24,534 nucleotides of DNA. It comes from a virus. The notes below the pieces were generated by a model. That model made no database searches, was not told the origin of the DNA, and saw only the letters and a list, made by a program, of their open reading frames with translations. Positions 9,416 through 17,687 of this stretch are shown here, in pieces (the first letter of the stretch is position 1; each line of letters begins with the position of its first letter). Location: positions 1 through 24,534 of IMG/VR virus record IMGVR_UViG_3300040856_000966; one strand, given 5' to 3'. The translations under genes and the position numbers were made by a program.

Positions 9416-10014
9416 TGAAGCATACACATGCTTATATTGTTGAACCAATTGAAGGTAGATACAATAATAAGAAAGATGTTGAAGGTCAAGAATTAATATT
9501 AAATACATCAATTGAAGATCATAAGTTTGTAAATAGATCTGGTATTATAATTGAAACACCAGTTATTAAAGACGAATACGATCTACAAATAGGTGATGAA
9601 GTAATTATTCATCATAATGTATTTAGAAGATATTATGACATAAGAGGCAATGAAAAAAATAGTCGTAACTATTTTGAAGAAAATAAATACTTTTGCTTTA
9701 GTGACCAAATATTTTTATATAAAAGAGGTGGTAAATGGTACACCCCACCAGGTTTCTGCTTTGTAAAGCCAATTAAAAGTACTAATGATCTATCTGAAGA
9801 CAAAGAAGAGCCGCTAAAAGGTGTTTTAAAGCACGTAGGACGCGATTTAAGAGACTTTGGGCTACAAGATAATGATTTAGTAGGTTTTACACCAAACAGT
9901 GAATATGAGTTTGTTGTAGAAGGCGAGCGATTATACAGAGTACCACTTAATTCAATTTCAATTAAATATGAACGCAAAGGAACTGAAGTCGAATATAATA
10001 CAAGCTGGGTATAA
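9415..10014 (+). CDS. Tandem GroES-like (Cpn10-fold) co-chaperonin-like protein
   Basis: The 199 residues read as two GroES-like barrels in a row. In the first (about 5-104), EGQELILNTSIEDHKF aligns with the GroES mobile loop. LIL at 27-29 stands where GroES has its GroEL-binding IVL, followed by a SGIIIETP strand and LQIGDEVIIHHNVF, which matches the GroES KVGDIVIFN strand. SDQIFLY closes the barrel. The second (about 110-186) has FCFVKPI, PLKGVLKHVG (matching GEVLAVG), LQDNDLVGF, and VEGERLYRVPLNSISI (matching the GroES ending EEVLIMSESDILAI). Its loop is short, polar and lacks an IVL-like tripeptide. Inferred role: cap for the host GroEL during capsid or tail protein folding, as T4 gp31 does for its capsid protein. 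The gene starts by TAATG coupling and overlaps the next gene. The assignment rests on hand alignment only. Confidence 0.62.
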   Translation: MKHTHAYIVEPIEGRYNNKKDVEGQELILNTSIEDHKFVNRSGIIIETPVIKDEYDLQIGDEVIIHHNVFRRYYDIRGNEKNSRNYFEENKYFCFSDQIFLYKRGGKWYTPPGFCFVKPIKSTNDLSEDKEEPLKGVLKHVGRDLRDFGLQDNDLVGFTPNSEYEFVVEGERLYRVPLNSISIKYERKGTEVEYNTSWV

Positions 10015-10243
10015 GGCAGTACATGAACTTATACGAGTGGCAGAAGAAGAAATAATTGTTGAAGGTGGTGATGATGAACTTGCCGCTGATAGATTAAAAA
10101 ATGCTGCTGCTACAAAAAAGCTTGCAATATTCGATGCTTTTGAAATTCTTACACGCATAGAAGCTGAAAAGAATTTAATGGAAGATAAACCCATTGAAAA
10201 GAAAGAAGCATTTGGTGGATTTGCTGAAAGAAGATCTAGGTAA
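9968..10243 (+). CDS. Small helical protein before TerL; possible small terminase
   Basis: The 91-residue protein is strongly helical and rich in Glu, Ala and Lys. It has an amphipathic N-terminus (MNAKELKSNIIQAGYKAVHE), an acidic turn (EGGDDELAADRL), a second helix (KKLAIFDAFEILTRIEAEK) and a basic tail ending FAERRSR. Its place immediately before TerL and its TAATG overlap with the TerL start suggest a terminase small subunit or packaging partner. I see no clear DNA-binding helix-turn-helix, so this is inference. The gene begins 47 bases inside the GroES-like gene. No later in-frame ATG was found near the overlap, and the first residues fit the helix, so the long overlap seems real. Confidence 0.6.
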   Translation: MNAKELKSNIIQAGYKAVHELIRVAEEEIIVEGGDDELAADRLKNAAATKKLAIFDAFEILTRIEAEKNLMEDKPIEKKEAFGGFAERRSR

Positions 10244-12450
10244 TGTACAAACAGACATTAGTTAAAACTGTAACACCAGTTAAACCTAATATAATCAAAA
10301 GATTAAATAGGTATAATAAATGGAATTATGGTTATAATAAAGAACACGATATTGTTGTTATAAGTAAGAATGGTAAGATTGGTGAGATAATTGAAATACA
10401 GAATTTGTGTATAGCATTACCTCCGGTACCTAAAGAAATAGATAACAATAATAACAGATGGACGCCACATGAGTTTCCTAAGGAGCTTAAAAACGTAAAA
10501 AGTATATTTGATTGGGAATCATACCCGGAGTCTTTTAAAAACAAATGGTATGCATATATTGATAGAGAATTTACAAGACGCGAAGAAGGTTATTGGTTCA
10601 ATAATAAAAATGTCGCTACTTATATTACTGGTTCTCATTATATGTACCTGCAGCACACCAAAATTGATGTTGGGAAGCCAGATTATAGAGAAGCAAACAG
10701 ATTATTCTTTATATTCTGGGAGGCTTGCAAGGCAGATAAAAGGTGTTACGGAATGTGCTACCTCAAGAATAGACGGTCTGGATTTAGCTTTATGTCATCA
10801 GCAGAAGCTGTTAACCAAGCTACAATTACATCAGATGCTAGATTTGGAATATTATCAAAATCCGGAGCTGATGCTAAAAAAATGTTTACAGATAAAGTTG
10901 TACCCATATCAGTTAACTACCCATTCTTTTTCAAACCAATACAAGATGGAATGGATAGGCCAAAATCAGAATTGGCATACAGGGTACCAGCATCCAAACT
11001 CACTAAAAAGTCGATTACGGAAACGAGTGAAAAACAAATACTCGAAGGACTCGATACGACGATAGATTGGAAAAATACTGGTGATAACAGTTATGATGGT
11101 GAGAAGCTTAGATTATTAGTACATGATGAATCTGGCAAATGGGAAAGACCTGATAATATATTAAATAACTGGAGGGTAACAAAAACAACGTTACGATTAG
11201 GTAGCAGAATTATAGGAAAGTGTATGATGGGATCGACATCTAATGCATTAGAAAAAGGTGGTGATAACTTCAAAAAACTTTATTATGACTCAGATGTTAC
11301 AAGACGAAATAAAAATGGACAGACTAGCTCGGGATTATATAGTTTGTTCATACCTATGGAATGGAACTACGAAGGATACATTGATTCTTTTGGATACCCT
11401 GTCTTTGATACTACAGAAGAACCCGTCCTTGGAAATGATGAAGACTATATCGATACCGGAGTCATAGACTTTTGGGAAAACGAAGTAGATGGATTAAAGC
11501 ACGACAGTGACGGTTTAAATGAATATTACCGTCAATTCCCTCGTACTGAAGAACATGCGTTTAGAGATGAAGCTAAAAACAGTATATTTAATTTAAGTAA
11601 AATATACGAGCAAATTGATTTTAATGAAACTGCTATAAGAGATGGACTCGTTACTAAAGGATCATTTAGTTGGGAAAACGGAATAAAAGACACAAAAGTT
11701 ATATTCTCACCAAATCCATCAGGTAGATTTTTAGTTAGCTGGACACCTCCTAAAAACCTAGAAAACAACGTAATAATAAAGAATGGAATGAAATATCCTG
11801 GTAATGAGCATATGGGAGCATTTGGGTGTGACTCATACGACATATCGGGAACGACAGACGGAGTAGGTTCTAAAGGTTCATTACATGGCCTTACTAAATT
11901 TAGTATGGAAGATGCTCCGCCTAATACATTTTTTTTAGAATACGTAGCAAGACCTCAAACTGCTGAAATATTTTTTGAGGATGTATTAATGGCTATCATA
12001 TATTATGGTATGCCAATATTAGCAGAAAATAACAAACCTAGATTGTTATATCATTTAAAACGAAGAGGTTACAGAGGATTTTCAATGAATAGACCTGATA
12101 AAATTTGGAATAAATTATCTGTAACAGAAAAAGAAATAGGTGGAATACCCAACACATCTGAAGATATAAAACAAGCTCACGCTGCCGCAATTGAAACATA
12201 TATAGATAAATATGTTGGTTACAATGAAGAAGGTAGCGGTAATATATATTTTAATAGAACATTAAATGATTGGGCAAAATTTGATATAAATAAACGAACA
12301 AAGTATGATGCAACTATTAGTTCTGGGCTCGCTATTATGGCTTGCAATAGGCATTTATATCATCCAAAGCCAAAATACGAAAAACAATCATTAGGAATAA
12401 AAATAAAAAGATTTAATAATAAAGGAATGCATTCGCAAATAATTAAATAG
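10243..12450 (+). CDS. terL: Terminase large subunit (DNA-packaging ATPase and nuclease)
   Basis: TerL drives ATP-powered DNA packaging into the procapsid through the portal and cuts the concatemer. In this 735-residue protein the P-loop is deviant: K175-NRRSG-F181-S182. The lysine opens the motif and Phe stands where GKS/GKT has Lys, the pattern of lambda gpA. Walker B is LLVHDE with D295 and E296. The coupling motif is GSTSN at 330-334. The C-terminal RNase H-like nuclease has GAFGCDSYD (D530, D533), a likely second acidic position (E566), and a last acidic residue in YDATISSGLAIMA (D689). The length is on the long side for TerL and suits crAss-like and related marine phages. Start is TAATG-coupled to the preceding gene; portal follows after one base. 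Confidence 0.93.
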   Translation: MYKQTLVKTVTPVKPNIIKRLNRYNKWNYGYNKEHDIVVISKNGKIGEIIEIQNLCIALPPVPKEIDNNNNRWTPHEFPKELKNVKSIFDWESYPESFKNKWYAYIDREFTRREEGYWFNNKNVATYITGSHYMYLQHTKIDVGKPDYREANRLFFIFWEACKADKRCYGMCYLKNRRSGFSFMSSAEAVNQATITSDARFGILSKSGADAKKMFTDKVVPISVNYPFFFKPIQDGMDRPKSELAYRVPASKLTKKSITETSEKQILEGLDTTIDWKNTGDNSYDGEKLRLLVHDESGKWERPDNILNNWRVTKTTLRLGSRIIGKCMMGSTSNALEKGGDNFKKLYYDSDVTRRNKNGQTSSGLYSLFIPMEWNYEGYIDSFGYPVFDTTEEPVLGNDEDYIDTGVIDFWENEVDGLKHDSDGLNEYYRQFPRTEEHAFRDEAKNSIFNLSKIYEQIDFNETAIRDGLVTKGSFSWENGIKDTKVIFSPNPSGRFLVSWTPPKNLENNVIIKNGMKYPGNEHMGAFGCDSYDISGTTDGVGSKGSLHGLTKFSMEDAPPNTFFLEYVARPQTAEIFFEDVLMAIIYYGMPILAENNKPRLLYHLKRRGYRGFSMNRPDKIWNKLSVTEKEIGGIPNTSEDIKQAHAAAIETYIDKYVGYNEEGSGNIYFNRTLNDWAKFDINKRTKYDATISSGLAIMACNRHLYHPKPKYEKQSLGIKIKRFNNKGMHSQIIK

Positions 12451-12451
12451 C

Positions 12452-14875
12452 ATGGCTGAAACAATTTTAAAAAGTTCATTTCCAAGTCAAATAGCAAGCG
12501 ATGCTGAGAAGGCTAGTTTAGAATATGGATTAAAAGTAGCTCGTGCTATTGAACACGAATGGTTTAAAAGAGACTCTGGTGCTACGCGTTTTTATTCTAA
12601 TAGAGATGAATACCATAGACTCAGACTATATGCTAGAGGTGAGCAGTCTGTAAAAAAATACAAAGATGAATTATCAATTAATGGTGATTTGTCTTATCTT
12701 AATTTAGATTGGAAACCTGTACCAATTATTCCTAAGTTTGTAGACATTGTTGTAAATGGCATGTCAGATAGACTTTATGATATTAAAGCATTTAGCCAAG
12801 ACCCGTCATCTGTTCAAAAAAGAACAAAGTATGTTGAGTCTGTTTTAGTTGATATCCAAACTAAAGAGCTAACTGAAAAAATAAAAGCTGACTTTGGTAT
12901 TGATTTATTTGCAAATGATCCAAGTAAATTACCAGAAACTGAAGAAGAATTATCATTGCACATGCAGCTTGAATATAAGCAAGCAATTGAAATAGCTGAA
13001 GAACAAGCTATAAATTCTGTAATGAATGCTAATAATTATGAATTAACTCAGCGTAGAATTAATTATGATTTAGTTACAATTGGTATTGGCGCGGCTAAAA
13101 ATGAATTTAATACTTCTGAAGGCATTAAAGTTAAATATGTAGATCCTGCTGATATTGTTTATTCTTATACATATTCACCTTATTTTGATGATATATATTA
13201 TATTGGTGAAGTTAAAAGTGTAACAATCAACGAGTTAAAGCAACAATTCCCGGCATTAACAGAAGAGGATTTAAATGATTTAACTAAACAAGGCACACAA
13301 ACATCTGCATCGCACAATCGTTTTATAAATGAAGATAGTGTACTTGACGCAAATACAATTCAAGTTTTATATTTTAATTATAAAACATATAATAATGAAG
13401 TATTTAAAGTAAAGAAAACAGCTAGCGGTGCTGATAAAGCAATTCCTAAAAGTGATCAATTTAATCCGCCAAAAGATGATAGAGCAAGATTTTCAAAAGA
13501 AGCAAGATCTATTGAGGTAGTATATGATGGTGCTTTTGTATTAGGAACAAAAAGAATACTAAAGTGGGAGTTAGCTAAAAATATGATACGTCCTAAAAGC
13601 GATACAACAAAAGTAATGTTAAATTATCATGTTGTTGCTCCTCGTATTTATAAAGGACGCATTGAGTCACTTGTAAGCCGTATTACTGGTTTTGCTGATA
13701 TGATACAGCTAACGCATTTAAAACTGCAACAAGTAATGTCAAGAATGATTCCAGATGGGGTATACCTTGATGCTGATGGTTTAGCAGAAATTGATTTAGG
13801 TAATGGTACAAACTATAATCCGCAAGAAGCATTAAATATGTTTTTTCAAACGGGTTCTGTTATTGGTAGATCAATGACAACAGAAGGCGATATGAATCCT
13901 GGTCGTGTACCAATTACTGAATTAACATCAAATGGCGGTAATAATAAAATAAGTTCACTTATAAGCACTTATAATTATTATTTACAAATGATCCGTGATG
14001 TAACAGGTTTAAATGAAGCAAGAGACGGTTCAACACCTGATGCAAATGCTTTAGTGGGTGTACAAAAGCTTGCAGCTGCAAATTCAAATACAGCTACAAG
14101 ACATATATTACAATCAAGTTTATATTTAACAGCAAAAACTGCTGAAGCAATTAGTTTACGTATATCAGACGTATTGGAGTTTTCGCCAACAAGAGATGCG
14201 TTTATATCAAGCATAGGAAGATTTAATGTTGGTACGTTAGAAGATATTAAAAACATGCACTTACATGATTTTGGTATTTTTATTGAATTAGCTCCAGACG
14301 AAGAAGAAAAACAAATGCTTGAAAATAATATACAGCAGGCATTAGCTAAAGACCAAATATATCTTGAAGATGCAATTGATATTAGAGAAATTAAAAATAT
14401 TAAACTTGCTAATCAATTACTAAAAGTAAGACGTAAGAAAAAAATTGAACAAGATCAACAAGCACAGCAACGTAATATTCAAGCCCAAGCAGATGCTAAT
14501 TCACAAAATACACAAGTAGCAGCTCAAATGGAAATTCAAAAGAATGAAGCAATTACAGGACAAAAAGTTCAACTCATTCAAATTGAAAATGATCTTGAAA
14601 TGCAAAAAATGATGCAAGAAAAAGAACTTAAGAAAGAACTTATGAAATATGAGTTTGATCTTAATATTGCTCTTAAAGATAAAGAAAACGAAGTGATTGA
14701 TAAAAAAGAAAAGTATAAAGAGGACCGTAAAGATGAAAGAACTCGTATACAAGCATCACAGCAATCTAAACTTATAGAGCAAAGAAAAGATAGAAAAGGT
14801 GAACAAGAATTTGAATCTGCAGGAAATGATACAATGGGTAGCGGATTTAATTTAGAAATGTTTGAACCTAGATAA
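12452..14875 (+). CDS. Portal protein (807 aa)
   Basis: The portal forms the dodecameric vertex for DNA entry and is the docking site for TerL and the tail. Evidence is the position directly after TerL, the length (typical of podovirus and crAss-like portals) and portal-like segments. These are the N-terminal helical region with DEYHRLRLYARGEQ and PIIPKFVDIVVNGMSDRLYD, a wing-type YVDPADIVYSYTYSPYFDD, and a stem/clip-like segment with GRIESLVSRITGFADMIQLT. DVTGLNEARDG then precedes helices around residues 530-570. From about residue 650 to 790 the chain becomes a long Gln, Glu and Lys-rich helix, probably coiled coil, which would fit the barrel that portals extend into the capsid. ATG at 12452 follows the TerL stop by one base without a Shine-Dalgarno. 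Confidence 0.9.
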   Translation: MAETILKSSFPSQIASDAEKASLEYGLKVARAIEHEWFKRDSGATRFYSNRDEYHRLRLYARGEQSVKKYKDELSINGDLSYLNLDWKPVPIIPKFVDIVVNGMSDRLYDIKAFSQDPSSVQKRTKYVESVLVDIQTKELTEKIKADFGIDLFANDPSKLPETEEELSLHMQLEYKQAIEIAEEQAINSVMNANNYELTQRRINYDLVTIGIGAAKNEFNTSEGIKVKYVDPADIVYSYTYSPYFDDIYYIGEVKSVTINELKQQFPALTEEDLNDLTKQGTQTSASHNRFINEDSVLDANTIQVLYFNYKTYNNEVFKVKKTASGADKAIPKSDQFNPPKDDRARFSKEARSIEVVYDGAFVLGTKRILKWELAKNMIRPKSDTTKVMLNYHVVAPRIYKGRIESLVSRITGFADMIQLTHLKLQQVMSRMIPDGVYLDADGLAEIDLGNGTNYNPQEALNMFFQTGSVIGRSMTTEGDMNPGRVPITELTSNGGNNKISSLISTYNYYLQMIRDVTGLNEARDGSTPDANALVGVQKLAAANSNTATRHILQSSLYLTAKTAEAISLRISDVLEFSPTRDAFISSIGRFNVGTLEDIKNMHLHDFGIFIELAPDEEEKQMLENNIQQALAKDQIYLEDAIDIREIKNIKLANQLLKVRRKKKIEQDQQAQQRNIQAQADANSQNTQVAAQMEIQKNEAITGQKVQLIQIENDLEMQKMMQEKELKKELMKYEFDLNIALKDKENEVIDKKEKYKEDRKDERTRIQASQQSKLIEQRKDRKGEQEFESAGNDTMGSGFNLEMFEPR

Positions 14876-14887
14876 TTTTTATTTAAC

Positions 14888-14907
14888 CAATTTTATATTA
14901 TTTTATT
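14888..14907 (+). promoter_or_regulatory. A/T-only leader CAATTTTAT-N11 before the scaffold-like gene
   Basis: CAATTTTAT is followed by exactly 11 A/T bases and then ATG. The same element with the same spacing stands before the gene at 17688. There is no Shine-Dalgarno. It may be a late promoter element or a leader for initiation without Shine-Dalgarno; the sequence cannot decide. Confidence 0.4.
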
Positions 14908-16152
14908 ATGGCTGAAGAAGCAAACAATGTTGAAGAGACTGTACAAGAAACAGTTGAGCAACAAGTAGAAGAACAACCGCAAGCGGAAGTTCAAGAAGAA
15001 GAGAAACCTAGTAATGTTACTGTTGATGATGATGGTACCATTAAAATAGATTTAAGACAACAACCTCAAACCGAAGAAACAGATGCCGTTCAAGAGCAAG
15101 AAACAACAAGCGTGGATGTGGGCGAACGAACCGAAGATAGCGCGGAAGTGGACCAAGAAGTACGGTCCGATAACAATGAAAGTACAGCAGAAGAGCAAGT
15201 CCTCGAGCTCGTACAAGATGAAGAAACGGTAGAACAAGAAGCTACATTAGCGGATAAAATAAAAGATATTCCTAATAAGCTTAAAGAACAAGAGGAAGAT
15301 GTAAATAATAATCAAGAAACCAATCAGTTACCAGAAAACATTGACAAATTAGTCAAATTTATGGAAGAGACTGGTGGTACGCTCGAAGATTATGTAAATC
15401 TTAATAAAGACTATGATAGTATGGATGATACGCAATTATTGCGTGAATACTATCAACAAACCAAACCGCATTTATCAAACGATGAAATTGATTTCTTAAT
15501 TGAAGACAATTTTTCATATGACGAAGAAGTTGATGAAGAGCGAGATATAAAAAGAAAAAAATTACTATTTAAAGAATCAATTGCTGAAGCTAAATCAAAT
15601 CTTTCTAATCTGAAGAATCAATATTACGATGATCTTAAGTTAAGTTCAAAGTTAACTTCAGAACAAAAAGAAGCGGTTCAGTTTTACAACGATTATAAAG
15701 TTGAACAAGAATCAACACAAAAATTGCGCGAACAGCAACGAAACATTTTTGAACAACAAACTAATAATTTATTTTCAAATGAATTCAAAGGTTTTGAATA
15801 CAAAGTTGGAAATAATAAATATAGGTTTAATGTAAAAGATGTTGATAGTGTTAAATCATCTCAATCGGATATAAACTCATTGGTTAGCAAGTTTGTTAAC
15901 GAAAACAATGAATTATCTGATGCGGGTGGTTATCACAAAGCACTATTTACCGCAATGAATTCAGATGCTATTGCAAATCATTTTTATGAGCAAGGTAGAG
16001 CAGACGCTATTAAAGAGTCTATGGCTAAATCTAAAAATGTAGATATGGCTCCTCGCCAAGGTCATGAAGCGGTTACAACAAATTCTGGATTTAAAATCCG
16101 CGCAGTTAGTGGTGATGACAGTTCTCGATTAAGAATTAAAATGAAACAATAA
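14908..16152 (+). CDS. Acidic scaffold-like / head assembly protein
   Basis: The 414-residue, very acidic and helical protein lies between portal and major capsid protein, the usual place of the scaffold. Residues 1 to about 130 are low-complexity Glu, Gln and Val (VEETVQETVEQQVEEQPQ). The middle is helical, with a DDTQLLREYYQQTKPHLSNDEIDFLIED segment resembling structured parts of other head-assembly proteins and a coiled-coil stretch around 210-280. The end is compact and basic (SRLRIKMKQ), like the basic C-terminal tails with which some scaffolds bind capsid protein. No protease motif is visible. Bases 15061-15240 have about 48% GC, far above their flanks. Function is inferred from position and composition; an internal virion protein is the alternative. 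Confidence 0.7.
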   Translation: MAEEANNVEETVQETVEQQVEEQPQAEVQEEEKPSNVTVDDDGTIKIDLRQQPQTEETDAVQEQETTSVDVGERTEDSAEVDQEVRSDNNESTAEEQVLELVQDEETVEQEATLADKIKDIPNKLKEQEEDVNNNQETNQLPENIDKLVKFMEETGGTLEDYVNLNKDYDSMDDTQLLREYYQQTKPHLSNDEIDFLIEDNFSYDEEVDEERDIKRKKLLFKESIAEAKSNLSNLKNQYYDDLKLSSKLTSEQKEAVQFYNDYKVEQESTQKLREQQRNIFEQQTNNLFSNEFKGFEYKVGNNKYRFNVKDVDSVKSSQSDINSLVSKFVNENNELSDAGGYHKALFTAMNSDAIANHFYEQGRADAIKESMAKSKNVDMAPRQGHEAVTTNSGFKIRAVSGDDSSRLRIKMKQ

Positions 16153-16171
16153 CAATAAAAAATAATTAAAA

Positions 16172-17614
16172 ATGGGATTATTTGGAACAGGTGGATCGTT
16201 TCCTGCTGGGTTAACACCTTCACCTACTAAAACACTTTTCTCAGGTAACTACCTGACTTTTGATTCTGCCTCTGGAGGTGGAACATTTGCACAACAATTT
16301 TTACCAGACGTATACGAAAAGGAAGTTGAGCGTTACGGAAATCGCTCTGTTTCTTCTTTCTTACGCATGGTAGGAGCTGAAATTCCTTCTGCTTCAGATC
16401 AAGTTATTTGGTCAGAACAAGGAAGATTGCATATTGCGTATGACGCTGCTGCAGCAAATACTGGAACTAACGTAATTACTGAAGCTGGACACGCTGTACG
16501 CGCTGGACAAACTGTAGCTGTTGCTGAAGGACTTGTAACTGTAAAAGCGGTTGTTATTTCTGTAACTACTGATACTTTTACTGTTGCTCCTTATGCTGAG
16601 CAAACTCTTGATGCTGCTGGTTTATCTACTGGTACTGATGTAGCTGTTAAAGTATTTGTTTATGGTTCTGAATTTGCTAAAGGTTCTGCTGGTATGACAG
16701 GATCTGTAGATGCTGGTTTCCAACAGTTTAGCAATTCACCAATCATTATCAAAGATAAATATTCTATTTCTGGTTCTGATACTGCTCAAATCGGATGGGT
16801 TGAAGTAACCACTGAAAACGGTGCTTCTGGATACTTATGGTATTTGAAGTCAGAGCATGAAACAAGACTTCGTTTTGAAGATTATCTTGAAATGTCAATG
16901 GTTGAAGGTGAATTAGCTGCTACTGCTGGTAATGGTTCTGAAGCTGCTGATCAAGGATATAAAGGTACTGAAGGTCTTTTTGCTGCTATTGAAAGCCGTG
17001 GAAATATTTATCAAAACTTTAATTCTGGTGAAGCTACTTTAAGCAATGCTGGAGCAGATAGAACTGCACTTCAAGACTTTGATGAAATTCTTAAAAATCT
17101 TGACAAGCAAGGAGCTATTGAAGAAAACATGCTTTTCTTAAACAGAGCTACTGCACTTGCTTTTGATGATATGCTAGGAGCTGTAAATGCTCACTATAAC
17201 GGTGGTACTTCTTACGGAGTATTTAACAACAGTGAGGACATGGCACTTAACCTAGGGTTCAGTGGTTTCCGCAGAGGATCTTATGACTTCTACAAAACTG
17301 ACTGGAAATACTTAAATGATGCTGCTACACGTGGTCTTACTGAAGATATTGATGGTGTAATGGTACCTGCTGGTACTTCAACTGTATACGATCAGCAACT
17401 AGGTAAGAACATTAAGCGTCCTTTCCTACACGTACGTTACAGAGCTTCTGAAGCTGACGATAGAAAAATGAAATCTTGGATCACTGGATCTGTAGGTGGA
17501 GTTTACACTTCTGACGTTGATGAAATGAATGTACACTTCTTGTCTGAAAGATGTTTATGTGTTCAAGGAGCAAACAACTTTACTTTATTTAAGTCTGTTA
17601 CTCAGGGAGCATAA
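16172..17614 (+). CDS. Major capsid protein, HK97 fold
   Basis: The 480-residue protein is the right size for, and sits at the position of, a crAss-like or related marine podovirus capsid protein. Segments I recognise as capsid-like are FLPDVYEKEVERYGNRSVSS and FLRMVGAEIPSASDQVIWSE near the N-terminus, LRFEDYLEMSMVEGELA in the middle, FLNRATALAFDDMLGA, and a C-terminal FLHVRYRASEADDRKMKSW region. Residues about 93-172 form a beta-rich block (HAVRAGQTVAVAEG onward) that looks like a domain inserted in the fold. There is no cleavable pro-domain that I can see. Codon choice differs from the neighbours, with many GCT, GGT and ACT and fewer AT-ending rare codons, as expected of the most expressed gene. 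A strong hairpin terminator follows 16 bases after the stop. The leader is A-rich with no Shine-Dalgarno. Confidence 0.9.
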   Translation: MGLFGTGGSFPAGLTPSPTKTLFSGNYLTFDSASGGGTFAQQFLPDVYEKEVERYGNRSVSSFLRMVGAEIPSASDQVIWSEQGRLHIAYDAAAANTGTNVITEAGHAVRAGQTVAVAEGLVTVKAVVISVTTDTFTVAPYAEQTLDAAGLSTGTDVAVKVFVYGSEFAKGSAGMTGSVDAGFQQFSNSPIIIKDKYSISGSDTAQIGWVEVTTENGASGYLWYLKSEHETRLRFEDYLEMSMVEGELAATAGNGSEAADQGYKGTEGLFAAIESRGNIYQNFNSGEATLSNAGADRTALQDFDEILKNLDKQGAIEENMLFLNRATALAFDDMLGAVNAHYNGGTSYGVFNNSEDMALNLGFSGFRRGSYDFYKTDWKYLNDAATRGLTEDIDGVMVPAGTSTVYDQQLGKNIKRPFLHVRYRASEADDRKMKSWITGSVGGVYTSDVDEMNVHFLSERCLCVQGANNFTLFKSVTQGA

Positions 17615-17623
17615 TTATTAATG

Positions 17624-17666
17624 TAAGGATGAGGCGTCTTTAGGGCGCCTCTATCTTTACTTTTTA
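17624..17666 (+). terminator. Rho-independent terminator after the capsid gene
   Basis: GAGGCGTC (17631-17638) pairs with GGCGCCTC (17644-17651) around a five-base loop TTTAG, with one T-G pair. A weaker outer stem flanks it. A T-rich run follows, ending TTTTT at 17661-17665. This is the most GC-rich short element of the intergenic DNA. Confidence 0.8.
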
Positions 17667-17667
17667 T

Positions 17668-17687
17668 CAATTTTATTATATTATATT
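17668..17687 (+). promoter_or_regulatory. A/T-only leader CAATTTTAT-N11 before the 276-aa gene
   Basis: This is the same CAATTTTAT with an 11-base spacer to ATG as at 14888. It lies directly after the capsid-gene terminator, where a new promoter would be useful. That location favours a transcription signal, but a translation leader is also possible. Confidence 0.42.

Noticed and set aside
9669-10194. Two - strand frames (102 and 78 codons) opposite the GroES-like and pre-terminase genes
   Set aside because: The Ser/Leu/Phe-rich products are what AT-rich coding DNA gives on the opposite strand, and the forward products are the better proteins.
10508-11065. 185-codon + strand frame inside the terminase gene
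   Set aside because: It lies wholly within TerL, whose motifs are intact across the same bases. The alternative product is Leu/Ile/Lys-rich with no domain, and it has no leader.
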